DNA of 64,000 bases from Fallopia convolvulus (taxonomy: Eukaryota > Streptophyta > Magnoliopsida > Caryophyllales > Polygonaceae), in contig OZ024724.1 of NCBI GenBank assembly GCA_964016875.1, positions 19,262,501 through 19,326,500 of the forward strand, written 5' to 3'. Positions 54,530-64,000 of the stretch are shown piece after piece. Positions within the stretch are counted from its first letter, which is position 1; each line of letters starts with the position of its first letter. Below the pieces are notes generated by a model. That model searched no databases, was not told the origin of the DNA, and saw nothing but the letters and a program-made list of their open reading frames with translations. The position numbers were made by a program, and so were the translations under genes.

Positions 54530-57113
54530 TTACTTCTTCAGGGTTTCGGCGTCTGGACCGGTGAGGTCGACGGTTTCACTCTTGGAGGCTTCAGCGGGGG
54601 GTAGCGGAGGGCTGGGACGCGGGCGCATCGGTCGCGGGCTGAGGTTCCATGGAGATCAACTTCGGGTTCCCTCTAGTGAGATCTACCTCGGGAGGCGCGG
54701 TGCTTGACACAGTCCCATCCTCGTTGAGGAAGAACTCGCATTCTCCCTCGGGGTCCTCCGATCCCAACTCCCCCATAGTTTCATCATAGTTGGGGTTGAA
54801 GAAGACAATTTGGGGATCGAGGTGCCCGTACTTGGCCACCGCCTGTTTGACGCCCATGCGGACGACCTGGTGGAACATCTTCCTCACGCTCTCCACCAGC
54901 TCCGCCTTGTACTCTTCCGAGTCCACGTACTTGGGACCCGCGGCCTCAACCTCCTCGTTGAGCTCGACGATACGCCGTTCAAGGCGCCTGACCTCCTCCT
55001 CGGACCTCAAAACCTCCGCCTCCTTCTCCTTGAAAAACTTGTGCTCGGCGGAGAGCTTACCCCGAAGTTCATCTACCTCACCCCGCAAGGCCTCGGCTTC
55101 GTCCCTCGCCTGCTTCTCCCCCTCCTTCGCCACCGCCACCGCTCGAGCCTCGTCCCTTGTCGAAGCCTCCGCAACCTCAACCCGCTTTTTGGCCTCGGCC
55201 TCCGCGGTTTCGGAACGCTTCGTGACCTCGGCCAGTTCCTTGGCCCGCCTCTCGCATTCCTCACCCCGGGCTCGAAGCGATGCCTCAAGTTTGTCTATTC
55301 TTGCATGGGCGAAGATGATGCGGCTTCGATTGTACTTTTTAAAAAAGTTGTGCTACATGTTTGCAAAAACGTGAGAAAAGAAATAATAGGGAAGCAAGAG
55401 TAAAACGCAGGAAAATAAAAGAAGCTTACCATGGTCGAGTATCGGGCGGACTCGTCGTCAAGCGCCGCGTTTGTAATGTTGTTGGCCCACGCAACCTCCT
55501 CCTTCCATTCCCCCCTAGCCCATTCCAACGGGCCCCCCCTGACCGGACCCGGGAAGTGAAACTTGGCGGGATGGGGACCAGCAGCCTCAATGGCTCACCC
55601 CTCGTAGTTAAAGGTGGGGATGATGTCCCCCACGGACGTACCTGGCTGCTGGTCGTCCACCCGAGGCTTCTTTTTCCTCTCCCCAGGGGGGACCCCGTGT
55701 TCTTCCTCTTATGGCCGGCTTTGTCGCCGGTTCCTCGGGAAGAATGGGACGACGTCCTGGCGTTTCCCCCGCCTTGTCCAAAGCCACCTCGGGTTTCTTT
55801 CCCCCTTTGGGCGGCCCCGCGATGTCCCATTGGGACGTCTTCGCGACGATCCCCCTGGGCGGAACCCCCCGACAGCCTTCCCCCCAGTCGCGGTCGTCGG
55901 CGGAGGTGCAAGTTTAGGACGCGTGGTGCTCGGCCTCGCCTACGGGCTCGGCTCATTGATGCTTATCCCCTTTGGAGCCCGGGGAGCCGGGGCCTTGGAA
56001 CTAGAAGTCAGGGGTTGTTTCCCCTTCGACTTCGAGGTGAGAGCGTGCCCGGCCCGCTCCACCCTCACGGGGAGGGAGACTGAGGCTCAGCCCGGCCCGC
56101 TCAAGCCGGTCCTGAGAAAGGTATATCTCATATGGCGCCTGGTACGATGTGGCGTATCGAGCCTTGAGTGCTTGAAACTCGACGACCTTGTACGGGCACA
56201 CACACCTCTCAAAGGTACCCGACGCCACAGGGAAATTGAGATATCTCCCGCTGACATCCCGAACCAAAAACCACTTAGGTTTCCACGCCCCGACGTTCGA
56301 TTGGGTCGTGGTGATCTTGACGTTTGGCGTGTTGAGATTGATGAGGGAACACCGAGGTTCCCTCCTCGCTAAAACCAACGCCGACAAATCATTGCAATTC
56401 GGTTCGTCCATTAGTTCGCGACTTCGAATCGTGTAGGCGCACAGCAGCCGCCAAGCATCCGGAAACAGCTGGGCGGGACAGACACCCATAGCCCACAGGT
56501 AATCCACGATGTGCTGGGCCAAAGGTAGCCTGAAGCCAGCTTGGAGGCTGAAGAGGTGCACGACCGCACACATGTCATAAGACGCCAAGGGCCGCCCCTC
56601 CTCCTCGGGGAGTGCCAGCTCAACTCCCTCAAGCTAGGGGAAGTCCTTGGCTATCTTCGCGAGGTCTTCCAACTTGAGGTCGGTGGCTATTCCCTCGGAC
56701 AGAAAAGCCTCGGGGGTGCTCGGGCTCATACGGATCCGCTCTTCAAGAACAGCTGGGACGCCGGACACGGCGTCAATAATATAGGTCTCGGGAAAGCTCG
56801 GGGGCACGTAGGAGGAAGAGGCTAAGGCAATTGCCGCATCCAACCGCGCCTCAACCTCGGCGATGATCACATCGGGAGAAGAAGAGGAAGTCATTTCAAC
56901 GTCGGAGTAAACACGAAGACGAGGGAAGAGTGAGCTGATCAAAGCAGCGGAGTCGCTAGAAGAAGGTTCGCTGAAAACCAATGAAGGAGAACTCGGGTTC
57001 TGGGAGTCACTAGGCTCTACACTCCCTACGGACTCGGAGACCTCCTGGTAAAAATTCTCTTGAACGGTGAAAACAAAACCAGGCGGCGGACTCGCAAAAG
57101 CTCTCCTAGGCAT
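54530..57113 (-). pseudogene. Antisense spliced gene of element B with Transposase_28-like domain
   Basis: Start MPRRAFAS at 57113. Ser-rich N-terminus, a stop TAG at 56634-56636, then the domain LPEEEGRPL, FRLPLAQHIVDYLWAM and PAQLFPDAWRLL (56633-56001), which is open here, unlike in A. The first intron seen in A is absent and replaced by ~9 bp, with loss of frame near 56050. Exon 2 has a further frameshift region. The second intron (55429-55353) has GT...TAG ends and joins ATG|CAC as in A. Exon 3 (55352-54530) is a coiled coil plus KMFHQ, KYGHLDP and GELGSEDPEGE, then a frameshift near 54600 before DLTGP...LKK. The conserved C-terminal half suggests past selection. Confidence 0.72.
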
Positions 57114-57209
57114 GAAAGGGCGACGTCCAGGCCGCGAAAGGCTAGCACCTGTAAAAGAAACAGTCAGTAAGACACTAAGCGAGGTAACCAAAGAAAAAAG
57201 GAAGAAACC

Positions 57210-57430
57210 TATGAGCACGAGGTCGTAACATCGGAAGAAAAAGCACGAGATCATGACCTCGAAAGAAAAAGCACGAGATCGTAACCTCGGAAGAAAAAGC
57301 ACGAGATCATGACCTCGAAAGAAAAAGCACGAGATCGTAACCTCGGAAGAAAAAGCACGAGATCGCGACCCCGGAAGGAAAAAAGCACGAGGTCGTAACC
57401 TCGGAGGGAGAAACTACGCGAGGTCATAAG
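57210..57430. repeat. ~30-bp GAGGTC/GACCTC dyad repeats (element B)
   Basis: About eight units of AAAAAGCACGAGATCRTRACCTCGGAAG type, as at 13280-13450 in element A. It is in the probable leader intron of the antisense gene. Confidence 0.85.
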
Positions 57431-58192
57431 GGAGGAAGGCCACGTGGCACCCTAGAGGCTACTCTGACAAGATAGGACGGCGAAGGAGAATTTGAAGCGC
57501 CAAAAGAAAGGAAAGAGTAAGAAGAAGGCCAGTCAACGGTGGAAGCCAGCGGTGGAAGCCCAAACGTCCCTTCAGTCAGACATCATGACGTTTGGGCTCC
57601 CGAGGGTTTCGAAATTCAAAAAGTGGTGGGCGGAGAAGCAGAAGTTTAACTGCCACCCCAAACAAGCAATAAACCCAGAAACACAGCGGTGACCTCACGG
57701 TGGTGACTAACCACTACCACCGTCCCACCGCCACAACGCCGGCGAGAAACACCCGGCAAAGCACCGTCGCCCAAAAAAGGAGAGGAAAGAAAAAAAAACC
57801 CACAGCAAACAAAGAGCGAAAAACGAAAAAAACCAAACGACACACAGGAACACCCGCCCCCTCACCACCACCGCTCCGCCACCGTGACACCGGCGCAAAA
57901 CGCCAAGCGATACATCGTCGCCCATCCGAAGCACGAAACAAAAAACAGGCGAAAGGGAATCTGAAGCAAAAAAAAAAGAAGAAGAAGAAAAGAAAACTCC
58001 AAAAAGCAAGAAAAAGAGAATCGGGAACTTACTTGTTTAGAATCAGCGTGGAAGGATCGGTGACACGACTGGAAAGCGGTGGAAGTTCGTCGGAAACCGT
58101 CTCGAGAACCGTTCGCAGAAGATTGAGAAGACGAAGAGAAAGAAAGCGAAAAAGTTGAAGGAGAAGATGAAGGGGAAGCGTGTGAGATACGC

Positions 58193-58202
58193 CCTTATAA
58201 AG
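58193..58202 (-). promoter_or_regulatory. Candidate antisense promoter (TATA), element B
   Basis: CTTTATAAGG on the minus strand with the same context as 14312-14321 in element A. Confidence 0.4.
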
Positions 58203-58443
58203 AGCAGGTTTGGGCCTCACCTCACCCGCAAGAGGCTTATTGGGCCTACCCTACCAAAACGGCCCATTAGTCTAAAGCACGAAGAACAAGCCCGAGAAGA
58301 TCCGCCCGTGCGAGCGGAAGAGAATCCTAGGTGCAAGGCCTCGCAAAGGAAGAAACCTCGCAGGATCCCCTCCTCGTACCCCGTGGCCCCAAAGAACTTA
58401 TGACCTGCAAACCTCGGAGCGAGGTCCCCAGGCCATGGGGTTG

Positions 58444-59224
58444 TGATGATGTCCAAAATAGTAAAATAAGAAGTGGGCCCGGGGTACCAAAAATAAGTAG
58501 GCTCGGAGAGATTCCCAAGGACAATTCAGGGACCCACATCCATACCCTCCGTTTATTTAAAACAAAACTCGTACCCTCGCGAGGTCTCCCAAACCCCGGG
58601 ACGAGGTCTCGACCTCGTCACCGACTCTACTAAAACACCCGTCCACCCAGACCACAAGCGACCTCACTCCCGAACCAATCACAAGCGACCTCATCCCCGA
58701 ACCAATCACAAGCGGCCTCGTACCCGGACCAATCAAAAACCCCTATTCCGGACGTCCCACATCGAACCTTGGCCTAAACTCGGCTCCCCAATTCTCTATA
58801 AATAGAGGAGAACCTCGTAGGAAGAAGGGGTCGAAAAACCACTTAAACTCAAGAACTCTCTTGCTTGTTGAAGATCGACGTGATAGAAACATCGTCAAAA
58901 GACCTCGCTACAGACAGGAGAAGTCCACAAAAAGACTCCAAGTCATACAAAGACCTCGCCCACACTAAAGACCTCGCTACAAAATCTCACAAAGCTCTCT
59001 ACACCACGAACCCAAATCTACCTCGCCCTAGAGTCAACACATTTAGGTTTGATCTCGGAACTTCGTAGGAGGTCTAGGTGTAATTCTCAAAATTGTTCAT
59101 CAGCCTGTAGGTTTGTAACCTCGTTATTGGGAGAAAATCATAAATAAAGGAGCAAGTGTTTGCACTCAAATATAATAATCTTGTTCCTTGTCTCGTAGCG
59201 TAGCTGTTATTTCGGGTTTCATCA
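58444..59224 (+). repeat. 3' LTR of element B (781 bp)
   Basis: TGATGATG...TTTCATCA followed by TSD CCAAC (59225-59229). TATAAATA is near 58798. Confidence 0.95.
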
Positions 59225-60277
59225 CCAACCATCTGCAGCAAAGCCATGTCGTACCTGTCAATACATGAAACAATTGTACAAATTTCCAAAAACAATATTT
59301 GCCTCAACTTTAGTAGAAAAAAACTAAACATATTGTACCTGTTGGTCTTATATGTGTTGTCCATAATGGCGACATACGGAAACAACTTCAGTAGATGCAG
59401 CGACATGGGGTGCACAAAGAAGAGGACATCAATATAATCTGAACCACCTATCCTATTCGGAAATACTCTGTAATCGTTTCTTTGTAGAAAATGCAGTGCA
59501 TATTGGGTGGTTGTCAGATTTGCACTATCCTCTTTCAAATACCGTGCCCTCAAATTTGAAACTTGCTTCCTTGATGTTACATTTCCGGGGTAAAGATTTC
59601 TCAACCGCTCCACTATACGAGTAGGTGGCACATATATATAGCTCAATTCCTAAACAGGCAATTTTTGTAATTCCGTCATTCGGCCTGAAAATGAATTGCC
59701 AAGCAAACTAGTGGGGAGGTCATAGTTGTGAACTCCGCACACAACCGTTAGTGCGCACTTCCCGGTCGATTTACTTCTAACGCCAAGCAACTCGAATTTG
59801 CATTTGCACTTTGTGTAAAGGGTTCACACTTGAGGCGGTGTAACAGTAGGGATGCAATCACCCTTCTTCCCAGTTCTATACATACCATGCCTATGACATG
59901 CTAGCCTGACCAAATTTTCATTTGACGTTTTTATAGGCAACGCCATATATCATTCACGCCCAACTTGCCTAGCCCAAGCTATCATTTGACCTCGACTATC
60001 CCACACCCCATCGTGATGAATGTCAGCAGAAAAATCTCTCCCGTTTACCTATTTATAAATTAAAATTATTTTCAATTAAACTGTAAATACACAATATGTT
60101 TTTAACAATAACATATTTTTTACTATTATTTTCCATTCAACTCTACACTATTGAATAACAATAATATTATTTCTAAAGGTATATAATCAGTACAAATGTA
60201 TAAGATTAATAATTTATTTTTTTTAATTTACAAATACAAATACGACACTTTCAAAGTTCTGAATATAAAACTATAAA

Positions 60278-60782
60278 CTACAATTTATATTTCAAAAAAC
60301 TTACCTCGACTATGTCGTTTTCTTCTTCTTCAACGTCTATTTCTCCTCCTCCTTCTTCTTCAAAAGATGATAATAACTCTTCGTAAGATGATGATGATTC
60401 CGCTTCATACGGTTCATCTGAAAAAGGCGATTCCGTCGATGAATTTTCTTCATATGAGCTATTGGATGCCATTGTATTTTTTGAAAGTTGTGTTTCTTAA
60501 CTCATAAACTTTTTGATATATGAAAATATATATATATGCCTTAAATGTTTGTTATTTAATCTATCTTATGACACAAAGATATAAATTAGATATGAAAATA
60601 ATTTTTTTCCCAAATTTACGTAAACAAACATAATTTCACGGCGGCGTTAAAAATCCGCAAGCCCAGGGTACCACCCTCGTGGAGGGCACCCTTTGGGTCA
60701 TACGCTTCATGAAGCGTACGCTTCATGAAGCCTGTGAAACCGTGTGCGCGGGGCGTTTTTTTCCTGTGCAAAAGGAATCACC
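60278..60782 (-). promoter_or_regulatory. Right TIR and leader of the MULE transposase
   Basis: The right TIR (60672-60782) lies about 200 bp upstream of the start codon at 60472 on the minus strand, so it probably carried the promoter. A TATATATAT run at 60530-60538 is a possible TATA box. CGCTTCATGAAGC palindromes are at about 60704-60730. Confidence 0.45.
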
Positions 60783-60791
60783 CTATTATTT

Positions 60792-61193
60792 TGGTTGTTG
60801 TAAATAAAAATCCAAAGTATATACTATAGTGTGTTAAATCAAACATTATGTGCATTATTTTTATCCCATCAAAATTAGTAGGCGGGTCTTATATCAATGA
60901 GAAGTGGAAAAATAGTGTGCAAATTGTTAAAATTAGAGAAGGAAAGACTCAAACTAGATCAACAACTTGAAGATAATAGAGTTTAACCACTAAATAAAGC
61001 AAAGATAACTAATATTTGAAAAAGTATTATATTTTTTTCGGTTAACCATTATATGTAAAGTCGTGAACCGAAACCGAACCGATAAACCGAAGATATTTTC
61101 GATTCGGTTAACCAAACCGAAATTTCAAAAAAGGTCAGTTTGTTTAACCTAAAAAATAACCGGTTCTTCGGTTCGGTTTTTTATGGACACCCC
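60792..61193 (-). mobile_element. hAT MITE, second copy, right piece
   Basis: In reverse complement it starts GGGGTGTCCATAAAAAACCG and matches the first ~400 bp of the intact MITE at 25198. It continues at 34557 on the other side of the MULE. Confidence 0.85.
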
Positions 61194-61194
61194 T

Positions 61195-61311
61195 TGTAAC
61201 ACCCCCTTTTTATACAAGGATATTACCGCCAGTGACCCCGAGATTAAACTCTCGAAGTCACCCAAGGCTTATAGTAATTATAGAACTTAACCAAAAACTT
61301 TAAAATGCGGA

Positions 61312-61372
<61 letters not shown>

Positions 61373-62350
61373 TTGAAGATGTATATTACAAAAGTGGAAT
61401 AAACTATAAAGGATACAAAGGTTAATTGGGAAGGGTCTAACAAATCGGAACCTCGACCCTTAAAATTATTCTAACTTATTCCAATTCAACCAACTTCAAT
61501 TTTGCTACTCCTCAAGCTTGCTCCTCGTGGTCAACCAACTTCAATTGAGCTACTCCTCAAGCTTGCTCCTCGTGGTCCTCGACGTAGAACTCCACTCCTG
61601 ATGTGTCGCGCTGATAAATGCGATGGACACAAGCCGACCATGCAATGAAAATAAACCGTCGGTTAGTCTTGTGATAGACTAAGCAAATGGGCTTTTGGAA
61701 AGTGGTTCGGTTTTTAGGAAGGGGCGAGTTGGGATGTCGGGTACCGAATGAAAGTCGGACTCATCCTCGGACCTCGTACCTCCTAGGAAAAACTATGATT
61801 TGAAGAACGGAATGAGACGTCACCCAAGGGTGAGTCTCGGTTTCGAAAGATAGGGTTACTTATGTTGGGAACTTGGATTTCACACATTTAGTCAGGTGGG
61901 TGATTAAACCCCTCGTTGATCACGTTTCCCTCTACCAACCTCACCGCATACGTGTTGTGTGAATTCAGATTGGAGCCAGAGAATTACGGAACCTGAGTAT
62001 AAGGATGGCATTCCATTTTGTACTAGCCTTCCTAATTATTTTAATTGTCGCCAACAGACGCCTATTTAATCTCTACTAATTTTAAGGATCATAATATCAT
62101 TCCACTTGGAATTAAGCATACTTTTTAAGCAAGACAGAATGTGGGTTACGCCCCCACGAAAATACTCAAAAGATAGAATGTGGGTTACGGCCCCACAGAA
62201 ATACTCAATGGTTGGGTTGCAAGCCCAGACTAACACGAGCTACGTGCCATCACCCCTCATCGAGCGAGCGGGTATTGACCATGGTCTTAAAGGTAGAGCA
62301 ATTGCTCAAGATTGATGTCGAATGAATCAACGCGTAAAACATAAAGTCAA
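61195..62350. mobile_element. End of a long LTR-like repeat (TGTAACACCCCC)
   Basis: It starts TGTAACACCCCC directly after the MITE. Its first ~500 bp match, inverted, the end of the 2.6-kb element at 36432-39076 (blocks such as the one with AAGCCTTGGGT and the one near a GACTAAGCAAATGG stretch). Two 40-bp near-repeats (GAATGTGGGTTACG) are at 62140-62205. The other end is not found in the window. Confidence 0.5.
61314..61370. repeat. (AT)n microsatellite
   Basis: An uninterrupted AT dinucleotide run of about 57 bp inside the LTR-like repeat. Confidence 0.98.
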
Positions 62351-62351
62351 T

Positions 62352-62520
62352 GTTCTAAAAAACGCTAGGCGGATGCTGGGCGGAGAGGGACCGCCTAGCG
62401 CCTAAACGGCCTGAACGGTGGCCTAGGCGGTCCTAGACGGATGCCTAGGCGGTCTGACGGCTAGGTGGGCTTAGACCTTCCAGCGCCTAGGCGGGGCCTA
62501 GACGGCGCCTAGAAGGGATT
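62352..62520. repeat. GC-rich short repeat with GCCTAGGCGG motifs
   Basis: About ten interlocking copies of GCCTAGGCGG-type motifs, bounded by AACGCTAGGCGG and GGCGCCTAGAAGGG, in AT-rich surroundings. It looks like a small inserted repeat or foldback element. The family is not recognised. Confidence 0.65.
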
Positions 62521-62529
62521 TTTACAACA

Positions 62530-64000
62530 GTGCATAAAGTACGCAAACACAAGCCTACTCATCTAGGCACAAATATCACAAGGCAACGGCCCTACAGTCT
62601 ATCTAGCGTAACCTAAGTATGTCTAGAAATAACATGTCATTAAATCTAGAACAATATAAATCCTAGATTCATTTTAATTCATACAAGAGTTCCCAACAAA
62701 GTCATAAAACAATTTAAAGCACATGAAAGATACGGAGTATAACGGAATATGTAACATGATTGATAAAACGAGTGATGCATAAACAGCTTTATATGGAAAT
62801 CGAACCCAAACCACTTGCCTCGAAATTAACGTAGATGGGTTATGAACAGATCACTCGCGATGACTGACCTAGACTTGTTCATGTTTCAATCATCCACAAA
62901 ATAAATTGACAGTCAATTTATTTTGTTCACTCGAGGAAGTTGATTTTCAACGAATCACGACAAATTTAAGTTTATAAAAATTATAAACTTTACACATTAT
63001 ATTAATAATTTCCTTTTTATTAATATAATGAAAATAAGCTATGAATTTTATAAATTTTTTCATATTATTAATTTTAAACTTTTCCTTACCAAATAATAAC
63101 CTCAATTATATATTAATATCAATCTAAATAAGATACCTTATTACTTATAAATATTCAAAATAATAATTTCACTTAACTTTATCTATTCTAACTTTATATA
63201 TAAAAATAAAAAATTTCTCTTCTTATTAATATCCTTTCTAACATACCAATTTATTCATATGAATACTAAAAATATCCATTTAAAAATTCATATATTTATT
63301 TAATTCCTTATAGAATACAAATTTCTTAACATTTTTCCATCTAAATAATTTTTACCCATTTTAATTTAACAAAAGAAAAAAAAATTTAAGCCAAAACCCG
63401 AAAAAACAAAATATTTTAAAAGAGTACCATTCTCGGGCCAGGTCGGGCCCGACATGCTCACGGGCTCACTAGCCAAACCGAACAGCCCTCTCGCAAAAAT
63501 AGGGCACAAAACAGCACCAACATCAATCGCTTCGTTCTCCTTCGTCTGGTATCGAATCGGGGCGTGTGAGTAGGCGTTGGAACCGTAAGAAAGAGATCTT
63601 TCCAATATTATAAAATGGAAAAAATTAATTGCGTGTGGAAGGAGAACAAACCCAAAAACCGAGCCCTTGCTCTGTTTTTTCCGAATTCAGTCCACCGAGT
63701 TTGAGGCTCGATTTTGGGAAAGTTAGAGAGCATTTTTGGATAATGTTTCTGAATGGAAAATGTGTATGAAAAATTTCTCTTCACATTGGCCTTTTATAGA
63801 ACTCAAAACGACCCCTATAATGCTCAAACCGATGCTCACATCAATACCCCGAAAACAAAGCGTCACTTTGTTTTTATTCTGCATTATCCAACCATTACCG
63901 GCCATTCTAAACGATTCAACCACCATATTAATCGCCCATTACTCAATCTTATCCCTCCACATCATCATCTCATCCCAATTTGAGCTTTCAATGGCCAAAT
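62530..64000. other. AT-rich DNA and leader-like sequence without recognised genes
   Basis: No coding region can be supported. The minus strand at 63400-63760 has a moderately GC-rich stretch like a gene or LTR leader, possibly part of the LTR-like repeat that starts at 61195. Confidence 0.4.

Larger units (their letters stand above)
47241..59224 (+). mobile_element. Ty3/gypsy LTR retrotransposon B, Tat/Ogre type (12.0 kb)
   Basis: Same family and layout as element A. LTRs at 47241-47967 and 58444-59224, gag 48049-49440, pol to 53371, tandem array 53448-54088, antisense gene 57113-54530, leader repeats 57210-57430. It lies in the MULE transposase gene. The LTRs differ at roughly 15-20 positions plus a ~55-bp deletion in the 5' LTR, so it looks older than A. 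gag and the first two thirds of pol are broken; integrase is intact. Confidence 0.95.
45156..60472 (-). pseudogene. MULE transposase with SWIM, AT-hook and OTU domains (interrupted)
   Basis: Minus strand. Exon 1 (60472-60305) encodes an acidic MASNSSYEEN... region. Exon 2 (about 60047-59331) has a WRKY-GCM1/FAR1-type DNA-binding region, three stops, and the first part of the MULE domain (VAIMDNTYKTNRYD). The intron 59330-59256 is followed by the gypsy B insertion. At 47240 the frame resumes: FNIGFAFL, then VTDRERAIINA and CWVHFK, then a SWIM-like CMGLPCCH (about 46370), two KRGRPKG AT-hooks (46077 and 45930) and an OTU domain with ADGHCGYRSL (about 45760) and NRDHF (about 45420). The last exon is 45319-45156. 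Further stops lie at about 47128 and 45508-45510. The OTU catalytic Asp, Cys and His remain. Confidence 0.82.
34567..60782. mobile_element. Large autonomous-type MULE with PMD and OTU-transposase genes (26.2 kb with nested insertions)
   Basis: The left end GGGAAATCTTTATACAC and the right end (reverse complement) GGGTGATTCCTTTTGCAC begin TIRs of about 110 bp that share GCGCACACGG, CGCTTCATGAAGCGTATGAC and AAAGGGTGCCCTCC. The flanks are an interrupted hAT MITE, which proves the boundaries independently. Inside are a plus-strand PMD-type gene from the left TIR and a minus-strand MULE transposase from the right TIR, plus a solo LTR, a TIR element, a Pack-MULE and gypsy element B. Without element B it is ~14.2 kb. 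Both genes are damaged. Confidence 0.78.

Noticed and set aside
60278..60472. Acidic 64-codon ORF as a separate small gene
   Set aside because: A GT donor after codon 56 and the following transposase exon show it is the first exon of the MULE transposase.

Overview
This window looks like nuclear DNA of a flowering plant, probably a eudicot (inferred from plant-only gene families and plant transposon types; I cannot name the species). It contains plant Ty3/gypsy and Ty1/copia retrotransposons, LINEs, Mutator-like (MULE) and hAT-type DNA elements, interstitial TTTAGGG repeats, and pieces of plant gene families. There is one probably functional host gene: a small C2-domain protein of the CAR (C2-domain ABA-related) family, with exons at 22892-23002, 29452-29547 and 29643-29933. 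Nearly everything else is mobile DNA or gene debris, much of it nested.

Layout. (1) 1-16530: a minus-strand LINE is broken by an 866-bp solo LTR (344-1209, TSD AAAAC) and by a 13.4-kb Ty3/gypsy element of Tat/Ogre type, here element A (1986-15355, TSD GAGTT). A carries gag-pol on the plus strand, a ~49-bp tandem array, and an antisense gene with introns. (2) 16531-22430: AT-rich DNA with a possible Helitron end and a 2.8-kb non-autonomous MULE (18414-21186, perfect 9-bp TSD). That MULE holds a 420-bp tandem repeat, each unit of which includes a tRNA-like sequence. (3) 22430-29933: the CAR gene. Its 6.4-kb first intron contains an old LINE, a minus-strand copia element (23396-28687) inserted in it, and a hAT MITE (25198-25906) inside the copia reverse transcriptase. 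(4) 30170-34235: a decayed minus-strand TOC64/OEP64 pseudogene lying tail-to-tail with CAR.

(5) 34369-61193: a hAT MITE was split by a very large MULE (34567-60782, ~110-bp TIRs, 8/9-bp TSD match). The MULE has two convergent genes. On the plus strand, near the left TIR, is an exon series that I link to a plant-mobile-domain (PMD) fragment. On the minus strand, near the right TIR, is a MULE transposase fused to SWIM, AT-hook and OTU cysteine-protease-like regions. Inside it are a captured TBL gene fragment, a 2.6-kb solo LTR, a 1.6-kb inverted-repeat element carrying the PMD fragment between telomere-like repeats, a Pack-MULE-like element with a PPR gene fragment, and a second Tat-type element B (47241-59224, TSD CCAAC) that interrupts the transposase. 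(6) 61194-64000: the end of another long LTR-like repeat, an (AT)n microsatellite and a GC-rich short repeat.

Elements A and B are the same family and serve as a comparison pair. Both have inactivated gag-pol. Both keep the antisense gene, whose splice junctions join in frame and whose C-terminal sequence is strongly conserved. The most unusual features are the PMD plus OTU-transposase MULE, the antisense spliced gene, and the tRNA-like tandem repeat. All gene structures here are read by eye and need alignment and transcript support.
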